Positions 1-8,416 of a stretch of DNA of 64,000 nt are shown here, piece after piece. Location of the stretch: positions 2,356,001 to 2,420,000 of the forward strand of contig OZ242007.1 of assembly GCA_965204695.1 (NCBI GenBank), given 5' to 3'. Source of the DNA: JAHEKD01 sp965204695. Its GTDB lineage: Bacteria; Pseudomonadota; Gammaproteobacteria; Arenicellales; JAHEKD01. A model generated the notes under the pieces. That model was not told the DNA's origin. It ran no database searches and saw only the letters and a program-made list of their open reading frames with translations. Within the stretch, counting starts at the first letter, position 1. Every line of letters starts with the position of its first letter. Position numbers and translations under genes: made by a program.

Positions 1-154
1 CAAACTTCCAATTTTCTTTTTTTAACTGCCTAAGCAGAGTACGCATGAATGATAGGCGACATTGATGGGCACTGCCCATTCTAGCCAGTTTCATCACCTG
101 AGCGGCCGGGCGCCAAAGGTGTTTTAGGTCACTCGCGTGTGACTGCTGCTCCAT
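1..154 (-). CDS. Partial CDS running off the left edge, function not recognised
   Basis: An open frame of 51 codons begins with ATG at 154-152 and continues without a stop to base 1, so the C-terminal part lies outside the window. The first residues read MEQQSHASDLKHLWRPAAQ and the segment is rich in Arg, Lys and Leu. A purine-rich AAAAGGA lies just upstream of the ATG. The start overlaps the stop of the M19 gene as TAATG, so it is very probably the third gene of the ALDH-M19 operon and translationally coupled to it. I do not recognise the family from this fragment. That it is coding is supported by the overlap geometry and the open frame; the function is unknown. Confidence 0.7.
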   Translation of the reverse strand, partial: MEQQSHASDLKHLWRPAAQVMKLARMGSAHQCRLSFMRTLLRQLKKENWKF

Positions 155-1140
155 TATCCTTTTGCCGTAAAATTATCCTGAAAAAACTTAAACCAGTTGT
201 TACCCATAATACCGTGTACTTCATCGTCATTGAACCCCACCTGCTGTAAGCCTTTTTCAATATTGCCAAAGTCACGGTTATCGTTAAACCAACTGGGCAT
301 AGCTGGGAAGCCAGCATTTGACACAGAGCCCTCGCCATAATCCATTTGTTTAGTCCAGCGACCCATACGCATCCACTCAACAATCGAATCAGGCTGATCC
401 TGGCATAAATCAGAGCCCAAGCCCAGGTGTTCGGCGCCAATCAACTCTGCCGTTTGCGCGATTGCCGTACAAAAACTCTCCAACGTGCATTGGCTACCGT
501 CTTTTAAATGATGAGGGTAGAGCGAAAAACCCAACATGCCGCCACTTTGGACAATCGCTTTTAATACTTCATCTGTTTTATTTCTGAGTGCCGCATGCCA
601 GGACTTTGGATTGGCATGTGTAACCACAACTGGTCTTTCACTGATTTCACAGGCTTCGATGGTCGATCGATCAGCCGAATGACTCATGTCGACGACTAAA
701 CCTAAACGGTTCATTTCTTTAATGATTTCACGACCCATGCGAGTGATGCCAGTATCTTCACTTTCATAACAACCCGTGGCTAACAAGGATTGGTTGTTAT
801 AGGTCAGTTGCATAAATCGGGCACCAAGGGTGTAAACGATTTCTACCAGGCCGATGTCATCTTCGATAGGTGAGGGATTCTGAAAGCCAAAAATAATCGC
901 TGTGCGATTAGTTTCTTTGGCTTGTGTTACATCTTCGGCAAATTTGGCGTGGACAATCAAATCACTGTATTGCTCAAACCAACGATTCCATTGCTCAACG
1001 TTTAATACTGTTTCACGAAAATTCTCATGATAAGCAATGGTGACATGGACAGCATCAACATCACCTTCACGCATTTGCCTGAAGATTTTTTCACTCCAGT
1101 TGGCATATTGCAGACCGTCGATGCGATAGTTAACGCTCAT
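154..1140 (-). CDS. Peptidase M19 (membrane dipeptidase)-like protein
   Basis: The 328-residue protein resembles the M19 renal dipeptidase family, metallo-enzymes with a TIM-barrel fold. The central VVDMSHSADRSTIEACE stretch followed by RPVVVTHANP matches the family's two histidine segments, and HLGLGSDL matches the late barrel strand. The usual N-terminal H-x-D zinc motif is absent: the corresponding place reads YRIDGLQYANW. There is no signal peptide, so it is probably cytoplasmic. Similar M19-like proteins sit beside glycine-betaine and dimethylglycine genes in Pseudomonas (recalled, not searched). The ATG overlaps the ALDH stop as TAATG, indicating one operon. The substrate may not be a dipeptide. 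Confidence 0.85.
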   Translation of the reverse strand: MSVNYRIDGLQYANWSEKIFRQMREGDVDAVHVTIAYHENFRETVLNVEQWNRWFEQYSDLIVHAKFAEDVTQAKETNRTAIIFGFQNPSPIEDDIGLVEIVYTLGARFMQLTYNNQSLLATGCYESEDTGITRMGREIIKEMNRLGLVVDMSHSADRSTIEACEISERPVVVTHANPKSWHAALRNKTDEVLKAIVQSGGMLGFSLYPHHLKDGSQCTLESFCTAIAQTAELIGAEHLGLGSDLCQDQPDSIVEWMRMGRWTKQMDYGEGSVSNAGFPAMPSWFNDNRDFGNIEKGLQQVGFNDDEVHGIMGNNWFKFFQDNFTAKG

Positions 1141-2588
1141 TAAACGTTCCCAGAGTGGATGTAGCTAGTTTTTACCGTAGTATAAAACTCAGCGGCGTAC
1201 TGACCTTGTTCGCGCGGACCATAACTGGAATCGCCGCGACCACCAAATGGAACATGATAATCAGTGCCTGCTGTTGGTAGATTAACCATGACACATCCTG
1301 TTTTTGCATTACGTCTGAAGTGACTGGCTTTAGCTAATGATTCAGTAATGATACCTGAGGTTAATCCGAAATTAGTATCGTTTACTGTTTCCAGCGCCTG
1401 CTCATAGGAATCAACTTTGATCACACAAGTCATCGGGGCGAATATTTCTTCACGATTAACACGCATATCATTTATGGTGTCGGTGAAAACAGTTGGGCTC
1501 ATGTAATAACCCTCAGTTTCACGTTCAAGACGTTCACCACCACAAACTAAGGTGCCACCTTCCGTTTTCGCCAGCTCAACATATTCAAGATTTTGGTTTA
1601 GTTGACCTTCGCTTACCACCGGTCCCATTTGTGTCCCATCTTTTAGGGCATGATCAACCACCATTGCGTTTGCACCTTTAATCAATCGCTCGACAAATTC
1701 ATCGTGCACCGACGAATGAACAATTAGTCGTGATGAAGCTGTACATTTTTGCCCGGTACCGCCAAAAGCTCCATTAAGTGCACAGGCAACGGCCGTATCC
1801 ATATTGGCATCATCCATGACTGCCAAGGCATTTTTAGATCCCATTTCCATTTGTACTTTTGTCAAATTGTTAATCGCAGCTTTAGCAATTGTTTTTCCTA
1901 CTTCAACGGAACCAGTAAAACTGATGGCGTTAATAGCCGGTGATTCAATCAATTGTTGTCCTACCTCACGTCCCGAACCCATAACCAGATTAAACAACCC
2001 TTTAGGTAGACCCTTATCAGTTTGTTTATCAATTATCTCGGCGAGTGCTACCGCTGAAGCAGGCACAAGGTTCGCCGGTTTCCAAATTACAGCATTACCG
2101 AATGCTAATGCAGGTGCAATTTTCCATACCGCAGTGGCAGTCGGAAAATTCCAGGGTGAAATGATCGCGACTGTACCAACTGGTTCACGATTCACAAATA
2201 CTTCCACACCAGCTCTAACAGAATCAGCCGTATCACCAATTTGTCTTAAGACTTCCGCAGCATAATATGTAAAAAACTGACCAGCCCTATACACCTCACC
2301 TTTGCCTTCAGCAAGAGGTTTACCTTCTTCTCGTGAAAGTAATTCGCCGAGTTCAACCGAGCGAGACATTAATTCTTCACCGATTGCATTGAGAATGGTT
2401 TGGCGTTGTTCAAGACCAGCACCGGCCCATTGCTTACGTGCCTGCTCAGCGGCATCGAGCGCTTTTTCAAGCTGTGAAGAATCAGCTTGAGCATAAACAC
2501 CAATCAAGTCGGAAGTATCAGAGGGACTACGATTTTCAACTTGTTGATCAGATGTGAGCCATTCTCCCGCGATGTAATTAGATTTCAT
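1140..2588 (-). CDS. Aldehyde dehydrogenase family protein
   Basis: This NAD(P)-dependent aldehyde dehydrogenase would oxidise an aldehyde or semialdehyde to an acid. Visible family motifs are SPWNFPTATAVWKIAPALAFGN, the catalytic-Glu region QMEMGSKNALAV, and the catalytic-Cys region GTGQKCTASSR. I start it at the ATG at 2588 (protein MKSNYIAGEWL); the frame is open upstream to 2639 but those extra residues do not look like family sequence. Overall it resembles the alpha-ketoglutaric-semialdehyde dehydrogenase group, but substrate assignment is weak. It is the first gene of a minus-strand operon with the M19-like gene and is divergent from a LysR gene, which probably regulates it. Confidence 0.9.
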   Translation of the reverse strand: MKSNYIAGEWLTSDQQVENRSPSDTSDLIGVYAQADSSQLEKALDAAEQARKQWAGAGLEQRQTILNAIGEELMSRSVELGELLSREEGKPLAEGKGEVYRAGQFFTYYAAEVLRQIGDTADSVRAGVEVFVNREPVGTVAIISPWNFPTATAVWKIAPALAFGNAVIWKPANLVPASAVALAEIIDKQTDKGLPKGLFNLVMGSGREVGQQLIESPAINAISFTGSVEVGKTIAKAAINNLTKVQMEMGSKNALAVMDDANMDTAVACALNGAFGGTGQKCTASSRLIVHSSVHDEFVERLIKGANAMVVDHALKDGTQMGPVVSEGQLNQNLEYVELAKTEGGTLVCGGERLERETEGYYMSPTVFTDTINDMRVNREEIFAPMTCVIKVDSYEQALETVNDTNFGLTSGIITESLAKASHFRRNAKTGCVMVNLPTAGTDYHVPFGGRGDSSYGPREQGQYAAEFYTTVKTSYIHSGNV

Positions 2589-2675
2589 TCGATTGTTTCC
2601 ATTAGTGGTGATTTCGATTCGGCCTAGTATTATAGACAAAAACCCTAATTTCTGTTTATCTAAAATAATTTAATC

Positions 2676-2698
2676 ATATTTCAAAAAAATTGAAATAT
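2676..2698. promoter_or_regulatory. Candidate LysR operator in the ALDH/LysR divergent promoter
   Basis: A perfect inverted repeat, ATATTTCAA - AAAAA - TTGAAATAT, lies in the AT-rich gap between the divergent aldehyde dehydrogenase and LysR genes. LysR-type regulators typically bind such T-N11-A dyads in the shared promoter. Binding is inferred from position and symmetry only. Confidence 0.5.
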
Positions 2699-2707
2699 AA
2701 TAATTAG

Positions 2708-3589
2708 ATGCATACAAAACTTGATCATATGCGAACCTTCAAAGTCGTAGCGGAAACCGGATCACTGAGTGACGCTGCGAAAATTTTGAATCGAACACCT
2801 TCAGCTATTTCCATGTCCTTAAAACAGTTTACTGAATTACTAGGGAATGAGCTGTTTGAAACTGACCGTAAATCGGTATTAACGCCTTTGGGACATTTCG
2901 TCCTGGAACAATCCCGCAATGCATTAAAAGATTTTGATGACTCGATTGAAATGATTCAGCGTTATGCTAAGGGGAATTTCGGCACGGTTCGAATCGCCTC
3001 AGTGCCATCATTTTCGACAAAATTGTTACCTAAAATTGTTAAGAGGTTTAGTTCGGAACTACCTGATGCTCGAATTGAAATCCGTGATATGGATTCTGAT
3101 TTGATTAATAAGGCGGTGAGAAACGGTATTGTTGATTTTGGCGTAGCGAGTCAAATTGGTGGTACAAGTAGACTAAAAGCGGAATTAATCATCGAAGAGC
3201 CACTTGGTGTGGTTTGTGAGGCTAGCGATACATTAGCCAATAAACGGAAACCGCTTAGATTGGAAGAATTAGCGCATGAGAATTTTATCAGCAACGACTT
3301 AATCAAGTTGATCGATAACCCATATCTTGAGCATCTCAGGAAAAATGCGAAATTACACATTCCTAATATTGCATCGTTGTTGAGTTTTATTTATGAAGGG
3401 TTTGGCGTGACTGTCTTGCCACGAACGGCTCTTCCTGAGGATAAAAATCTCAAATTCATACCACTCACTGATCAATCTGCAAAACGTCGACTGTTTATTA
3501 TTCAACATATAAAGCATCGGCTTAATCCAGCAGCAAAAAAATTTAAAGAACATATTCAAAATGAAGCCACCGCCGTAGCACTGGGATAA
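2708..3589 (+). CDS. LysR-family transcriptional regulator
   Basis: The 293-residue protein has an N-terminal winged helix-turn-helix (residues about 5-65, with TGSLSDAAKILNRTPSAISM as the recognition region) and a C-terminal periplasmic-binding-protein-like effector domain. The start is the ATG at 2708. It is divergent from the aldehyde dehydrogenase-M19 operon, with a dyad at 2676-2698 between them, and lies upstream of the BCCT transporter gene. It is therefore a candidate regulator of both, responding to the imported osmolyte or a breakdown product. The effector cannot be read from the sequence. Confidence 0.92.
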   Translation: MHTKLDHMRTFKVVAETGSLSDAAKILNRTPSAISMSLKQFTELLGNELFETDRKSVLTPLGHFVLEQSRNALKDFDDSIEMIQRYAKGNFGTVRIASVPSFSTKLLPKIVKRFSSELPDARIEIRDMDSDLINKAVRNGIVDFGVASQIGGTSRLKAELIIEEPLGVVCEASDTLANKRKPLRLEELAHENFISNDLIKLIDNPYLEHLRKNAKLHIPNIASLLSFIYEGFGVTVLPRTALPEDKNLKFIPLTDQSAKRRLFIIQHIKHRLNPAAKKFKEHIQNEATAVALG

Positions 3590-3664
3590 GTCAAGCAAGA
3601 ACATAAGAGTTACTTTTCAATTTCAAATAAATCGCTTTTTTAATCTTACAACTTAGGAGTATCT

Positions 3665-3765
3665 ATGAGTCCAAAACCTCCCTTTACCGATCTTCAGATC
3701 AGAACCCAGCCATCTGTTTTTATGAAGGTTATAGCCTGCCTATTGCCTTAGTAAGTAAGTTCAGT
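3665..3765 (+). other. 5' end of the BCCT gene, out of frame with the rest
   Basis: An ATG at 3665 with a good AGGAG ribosome-binding site begins MSPKPPFTDLQIRTQPSVF, which is the usual cytoplasmic N-terminus of BCCT transporters. This frame stops shortly after. From base 3721 the next frame reads YEGYSLPIALVSKFSMVLL and joins the main transporter frame. The switch happens at a run of five T (3717-3721); six T would give one continuous protein. So there is one missing base here, by mutation, sequencing error or, less likely, a recoded site. Confidence 0.75.
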
Positions 3766-5454
3766 ATGGTTTTACTTGTCATCTGGGCCTTGATGCAGCC
3801 TGAAGTGGCAGGCCGGATTTTGTCAGAAACTAATACAGCCTTATTGAACGGTTTCAATATGTTTTACATTGTTGCTGTAGGGATGTTCGCCTTTCTTTGT
3901 TTTATAGTTGCCCTGATTCCATCAACAGGCCGACGAATTTTAGGGGGCCCCGACGCAAAACCGGAGTTTTCCAACTTCTCCTGGTTTTCAATGATGTTTG
4001 GTGCTGGTTTGGGTGTTGGATTGATGGTTTATGCTTCAGCAGAGCCTTTAGGCTTGTGGGGGAGTAATCCCGAGATATTAGCGGGTAATGCCGATGCTTC
4101 ATCTGAAAATGCCGTTAAATCTGCCTACCGCTATACCTTTTTACATTATGGTTTCCATGCCTGGGCTATTTATGTCACTACTGGATTATGTCTAGCTTAT
4201 TATGCCTATTCACGCAATATGCCATTGACGATTCGTTCAGCGTTGACACCAATTCTCGGCAAAGCCGCAAATGGTCCTATTGGTCATTTAGTTGATATTC
4301 TGGGTGTTGCAGTAACTATTGGCTTTGGTGTGAGCCAATTGGTTGACGGTATTTACAGTATAACTGGGATGGGATGGTTAATGAATGATCCAAATGCTGA
4401 AGCACCCACGCCGAGCTCAGTCGGTCTAATTTCTGCTTTGGTCACTATTATGACCATGTCGATTATTTCTGCTGTGTCTGGTGTTGATAAGGGTATTCGT
4501 TATCTTTCTAACTTGAACTTGGTTTTATCGTTAATTCTGCTTCTAACTTTTGTTGTTTTTGGCTCATTTCTTTTCGCCATGACAACCTACGGTAAAGCGT
4601 TTGTGGATTACATTCTTCACTTTATCTCTTTATCGTTTGGTGCTTATTCACCACCAGACTTTGAGGTGTTCAAATCGGCTTTGCCGGCATCAGCGGGTGC
4701 GTTATCTGGAGAAGCAATGCAAAGTATCTTCGCAACAGGCCCATGGGGCAGTTTTGAATCATTTAAAGAAGGGTTGCCTGAAGAGATAACAGGCTCTGCT
4801 GATTTTGAATCAACAGCTGCAGCTTTGTGGCAGGCTACCGAACAAGGTCGTCAATTTAAATGGCAAGCTGCCTGGACAACTTTCTACTGGGCCTGGTGGA
4901 TCGCCTTTTCACCCTTTGTTGGTTTATTTCTAGCACGAATTTCTAAAGGTCGAAGCATCCGCGAATTCGTTTTAGGTGCGGTCATTGCACCGGCATTAGT
5001 TTGCTTTGCCTGGATGACAATCCTTGGCGGTACGTCAATTAATCTGGAACTGACCGGGGTAGCCGAAGGTTCAATCATTGGAGCAACCACAACCAATAAA
5101 TTATTTGCCACTCTCGGTGAGATGATTAGCGGGGGCTTTTTATATGGTATCACTGTCATGTGTGTGATCTTGATTTTAACCTTCCTGGTAACATCTGCTG
5201 ACTCAGGTATTTTAGTTATGAATACGATTATGGCTGGTGGTTCAGCCCAAACGGGTATCAAACACCGAATAATCTGGGGCATTATTTTAACGCTCGTTAT
5301 CGCCTCGCTAATTCTTGCCGGTGGTGAACAAGCTATGAATGCGCTTAAAAATGCGATGATTATTGGTGCCTTACCTTTCACGATTGTGATGGTGTTAATG
5401 TGGGTGTCGCTAGTCAAAGCACTTTATAACGATAGTCGCCGTGGCGTGTCTTAA
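3766..5454 (+). CDS. BCCT-family betaine/carnitine/choline-type transporter
   Basis: This is a secondary transporter of the betaine-carnitine-choline family, with about 12 membrane helices. The glycine-rich TM3 segment MFGAGLGVGLMVYASAEP and the aromatic-box segment FYWAWWIAFSPFVG followed by ARISKGRSIREF are diagnostic. The usual Trp after the WWI motif is Phe here. The open frame as it stands starts at an internal ATG (3766) with no good ribosome-binding site and would lack the first part of TM1; the true start is probably 3665, separated by a one-base frameshift at 3717-3721. The gene lies between two catabolic operons and ends at a strong terminator, so it probably imports their substrate. 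Whether it is functional depends on the frameshift being real. Confidence 0.9.
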   Translation: MVLLVIWALMQPEVAGRILSETNTALLNGFNMFYIVAVGMFAFLCFIVALIPSTGRRILGGPDAKPEFSNFSWFSMMFGAGLGVGLMVYASAEPLGLWGSNPEILAGNADASSENAVKSAYRYTFLHYGFHAWAIYVTTGLCLAYYAYSRNMPLTIRSALTPILGKAANGPIGHLVDILGVAVTIGFGVSQLVDGIYSITGMGWLMNDPNAEAPTPSSVGLISALVTIMTMSIISAVSGVDKGIRYLSNLNLVLSLILLLTFVVFGSFLFAMTTYGKAFVDYILHFISLSFGAYSPPDFEVFKSALPASAGALSGEAMQSIFATGPWGSFESFKEGLPEEITGSADFESTAAALWQATEQGRQFKWQAAWTTFYWAWWIAFSPFVGLFLARISKGRSIREFVLGAVIAPALVCFAWMTILGGTSINLELTGVAEGSIIGATTTNKLFATLGEMISGGFLYGITVMCVILILTFLVTSADSGILVMNTIMAGGSAQTGIKHRIIWGIILTLVIASLILAGGEQAMNALKNAMIIGALPFTIVMVLMWVSLVKALYNDSRRGVS

Positions 5455-5474
5455 AGTTGGGATATTTCTTGTGC

Positions 5475-5498
5475 AAGGGCCGGTTTACCGGCCCTTTT
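5475..5498 (+). terminator. Rho-independent terminator after the BCCT gene
   Basis: A perfect GC-rich hairpin GGGCCGG-TTTA-CCGGCCC is followed by TTTT, 20 bases after the BCCT stop codon. It separates the transporter from the convergent MttB operon. Confidence 0.9.
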
Positions 5499-5514
5499 CG
5501 TTAGTTACTCTTTA

Positions 5515-7056
5515 TTAGAGCAGAATAGGAAACTGAGATTTGAGTTGTGACATAACTTCTTCAGAAATGTGTGTAGGTAATGGAGCGGCTAACAGATCAC
5601 GGGTACGTTCTCGGGCTCGATCCAATAAATCTTCTGCGCCTTGATCATGCCATTCTTGTGGGGTAGTTCGATCACCAAGGGTGGGATAAAAATAATCTTT
5701 TTGCATGCGTTCCAAGGTTTGATCGTGACCGAGAAAATGACCTGGTCCGTCTATGCAAACATCTTTGATGGTTTCCAAGGATAAAGTTTCATCGTTAACT
5801 TCAATACCGCGCGTGGCTCGCATGACGGCACCGATGAGATCATTGTCCAACACAAAGCTTTCCAGTGAACAAGCCAGCAGGCTGCCGTACATGCCAGCGG
5901 CTTCATAGATTAAATTAGCGCCGGCCAGGGCGCTCATCAATTCGGTATAGCCTTTTTCGTAACCGGCCTGGAAATCCGGTAGCTTGGAGTCGGTCATGCC
6001 CGCCGAAACTGCCGCCGGGATACCATAATATTGAGCCATTTGTGCACAAGCAGCCATTAATAAACCTTGCTCAGCACTACCGCCGGACATGGCGCCGGTA
6101 CGCAGGTCTGAAACAAAAGGCAGGGCGCCGAATAATGCCGGATGCCCCGGATTAAGTAAATTCAAGTAAATCAAGCCGGAAAGGACTTCTGCAGTTTGCA
6201 AGGCCACGGCACCGGCCAATGCCGCTGGACTGGTGGCACCAGCCTGTCCGGCAGAAACGAGTTTTAAAGGAATACCGTGATCAGCAGCTGTTTCAATTAC
6301 AGCTAATGCCTCTTCAGCAAATTTGAGTGGCGGCACAATAAAACAAGTTGAAACACATAGAAACGGACGTGCTCGAAAGTTAGCTTCACTGCCCGCGACC
6401 AAATGCAACATTTTAGCCGCTTCATCCAAATTGGCGGCACTAGTGAAACTGGTACCGATCGGTTTTTTGGTACCCGCCATACAAGCGAAACAGGTATTCA
6501 AATCCATCAAACGTGGGTCTTCTATTTCACGTGGGACGACAGTGCGTTGGAACATGTGAATATTGGGCAAGGCATCGGCCAGTCTTGCCATGTCGTACAA
6601 GTCTTGCAGTGTCGAATTACGCACCTCTCGCGTTTTCGAATCAATAATATGTACTGCTGCACCTGAGGTGCCCAAGTGAATCTTAGTGGAGGAGGGATCT
6701 AAATCGTAATTCGGATCTTGGGCGTATAGTGGAAAACCGCGACCCGCCTGAGCCAAAACATCTTCTACCAATTCTGTTGGAAACAACAAACGGCCATCAT
6801 CGGTGAGTTCCCCGCCTGCTTGAGTTACTGTTTTGACACAACGCTCAGTTGCATCCCGCAAACCTATCTCAGCCAAAATAGCTAACGCTGTTTGATGTAC
6901 TTTTTCGACATCGCTTTTTGATAATGGCCGATAGTCACCCCCTTTAACGCCTGGCCAGATTGCCCCTGTATCTCCCGCGCCCGCTCCGCCCTTACGGGCT
7001 TTTTGGCGCGCCACACGGCCACCACAACGTCTTAGTTCTTTGACAGCTTGGTTCAT
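5515..7056 (-). CDS. MttB-superfamily methyltransferase (non-pyrrolysine)
   Basis: The 513-residue protein belongs to the trimethylamine methyltransferase (MttB, COG5598) superfamily, TIM-barrel enzymes that move a methyl group from quaternary or tertiary amines to a corrinoid protein. Family features are the N-terminal helical part (about 40-110) and the barrel segment around residues 345-370 (YYGIPAAVSAGMTDSKLPDFQ). The frame contains no internal TAG, so it is a pyrrolysine-free member, like glycine betaine methyltransferase MtgB. No corrinoid protein or reactivase gene is present in the window. It is the last gene of a seven-gene operon; its ATG overlaps the MmgE/PrpD stop as ATGA. A quaternary-amine substrate is inferred from the adjacent BCCT transporter. 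Confidence 0.9.
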   Translation of the reverse strand: MNQAVKELRRCGGRVARQKARKGGAGAGDTGAIWPGVKGGDYRPLSKSDVEKVHQTALAILAEIGLRDATERCVKTVTQAGGELTDDGRLLFPTELVEDVLAQAGRGFPLYAQDPNYDLDPSSTKIHLGTSGAAVHIIDSKTREVRNSTLQDLYDMARLADALPNIHMFQRTVVPREIEDPRLMDLNTCFACMAGTKKPIGTSFTSAANLDEAAKMLHLVAGSEANFRARPFLCVSTCFIVPPLKFAEEALAVIETAADHGIPLKLVSAGQAGATSPAALAGAVALQTAEVLSGLIYLNLLNPGHPALFGALPFVSDLRTGAMSGGSAEQGLLMAACAQMAQYYGIPAAVSAGMTDSKLPDFQAGYEKGYTELMSALAGANLIYEAAGMYGSLLACSLESFVLDNDLIGAVMRATRGIEVNDETLSLETIKDVCIDGPGHFLGHDQTLERMQKDYFYPTLGDRTTPQEWHDQGAEDLLDRARERTRDLLAAPLPTHISEEVMSQLKSQFPILL

Positions 7057-8405
7057 GTGTTAAGTTCCTCGATGACTAGATTAATATTTGGTGAGTCTGT
7101 CCAGTTGATTAATGACTCAGGCGGCTTAAATCCACTTAAGGATTCGAACTTCTGATAAATTTGTTTGGCAGTCATCGGGTTCTGCGGTGCTCCTAGTGGA
7201 TAAGCACATTCAGATCTGACAACGTTGCCATTGATATCCTCAACTTCCAACCAGTCAGGCTGATCCGGGTCATAATTGAGTTTGGGATTAATCGGTTTTT
7301 TGATATCCAGTTCTGTGATTGCAATCAGTGCGTTAATAGCCGGGTTGTTTAATTCATTAGGCTCAAAATCAGCCAAGGTCAGACGTCCCTTTGTTAAGGC
7401 CACCGCACAGCAATAAGGCGCGCTGAATAAGGCCTGGCGACGATCCTTAGGTTTGAGGAACGGTAATATGGCCGCATGGAAATCGGGTAAGCTGGCGGTG
7501 ATGCGTTTAATTTCAGGGAGTTCACCCTTAAACTGTTGATGAATATCCAAAGCACAATCCACCAGTCGGTGTGTGTAACCACAAGCAGGATAAGCTTTGA
7601 CGACCAAGCCGTGTTGTTTCAAAGCTAATCGTTCGCCAAGTGATTCGAGGGCTCTATCAAATCGTAATTCATCTACATCGGCAGTTAATTGGTTATAGCC
7701 GCGCTCACCTTCGATCACATCAGCTTGTCCGGTTAATCCATTGGCAGCAAATGATGCAGCCATTAATCCTGCTTTTGCAGCCAGACCGGCATGCAAGGGT
7801 TTCGCACTGGACCCAAACTGGCGGGTAAGGCCGGCAGCCATGCTGACTGACAGGCTCATAGCAGTAGCGGTTTTTTCTGTATCTAGTTTTAATAAATTAG
7901 ATACGGCCGCTGCCGCGCCGATTGCAGCCAGTGTGGAGGTGGTGTGCCAACCCTTGTCATAATGTTCAAAGTTCATGGCCTCACCTAAGCGCGCGATGAC
8001 TTCAAAACCGGCTACATAGGCCTGAACTAATTCCGCACCGCTATTTTGTTGTTGATGTACCACTGCCAACAGAGCTGGAAAGATCACGGCACTGGGATGG
8101 GAGTTGCCGGGGATTTCCCAATCATCCAAGTCCAGGCAATGAGCAGCCACACCGTTCACGACTGCTGCCCATGGAGGAGGAAGAGAATTGGTAGTGCCGA
8201 AAACCGGAACATTTCCTTCCCCCCAGACTGAGACTGTTTTTAGAGTATGTTGAGTGACGGCTTCCTTTGCGCCGATAAAAATACAGCCTAGCGTATCGAT
8301 CAATGCCAGTCGCACAACTTCATTGATGTGATGGTCAATAACATGTTGATCAACAACAAAATCAGCCAGTCGGGACAAAGTAGAAAGTTTTACCGACTGA
8401 TCCAT
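7053..8405 (-). CDS. MmgE/PrpD family protein
   Basis: The 450-residue protein matches the MmgE/PrpD family, which includes 2-methylcitrate dehydratase, cis-aconitate decarboxylase and iminodisuccinate epimerase. Recognisable stretches are ALIDTLGCIFIGAKE near the start, NGVAAHCLDLDDWEIPGNSHPSA, and AYPACGYTHRLVDCALDI. Length is normal for the family. It sits between the di-iron hydroxylase (11-base gap) and MttB (4-base overlap) in the same operon, which suggests a role on a carboxylic-acid intermediate there (dehydration, decarboxylation or epimerisation). No methylcitrate cycle genes are nearby, so a PrpD role in propionate use is unlikely. Confidence 0.88.
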   Translation of the reverse strand: MDQSVKLSTLSRLADFVVDQHVIDHHINEVVRLALIDTLGCIFIGAKEAVTQHTLKTVSVWGEGNVPVFGTTNSLPPPWAAVVNGVAAHCLDLDDWEIPGNSHPSAVIFPALLAVVHQQQNSGAELVQAYVAGFEVIARLGEAMNFEHYDKGWHTTSTLAAIGAAAAVSNLLKLDTEKTATAMSLSVSMAAGLTRQFGSSAKPLHAGLAAKAGLMAASFAANGLTGQADVIEGERGYNQLTADVDELRFDRALESLGERLALKQHGLVVKAYPACGYTHRLVDCALDIHQQFKGELPEIKRITASLPDFHAAILPFLKPKDRRQALFSAPYCCAVALTKGRLTLADFEPNELNNPAINALIAITELDIKKPINPKLNYDPDQPDWLEVEDINGNVVRSECAYPLGAPQNPMTAKQIYQKFESLSGFKPPESLINWTDSPNINLVIEELNT

Positions 8406-8416
8406 GGTTCAGCTTT

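Noticed and set aside
1804..2265. 153-codon plus-strand frame opposite the aldehyde dehydrogenase
   Set aside because: It is antisense to a clear ALDH with all family motifs and shows no protein features of its own.
3717..3724. Programmed ribosomal frameshift in the BCCT gene
   Set aside because: The sequence around the T-run is not a canonical slippery heptamer, and no stem-loop was evident just downstream. A mutation or error is simpler.
5515..7056. Pyrrolysine or amber-suppression system, suggested by MttB and amber codons in other genes
   Set aside because: MttB has no in-frame TAG, several genes here use TAG as their ordinary stop, and no pyrrolysine genes are present.
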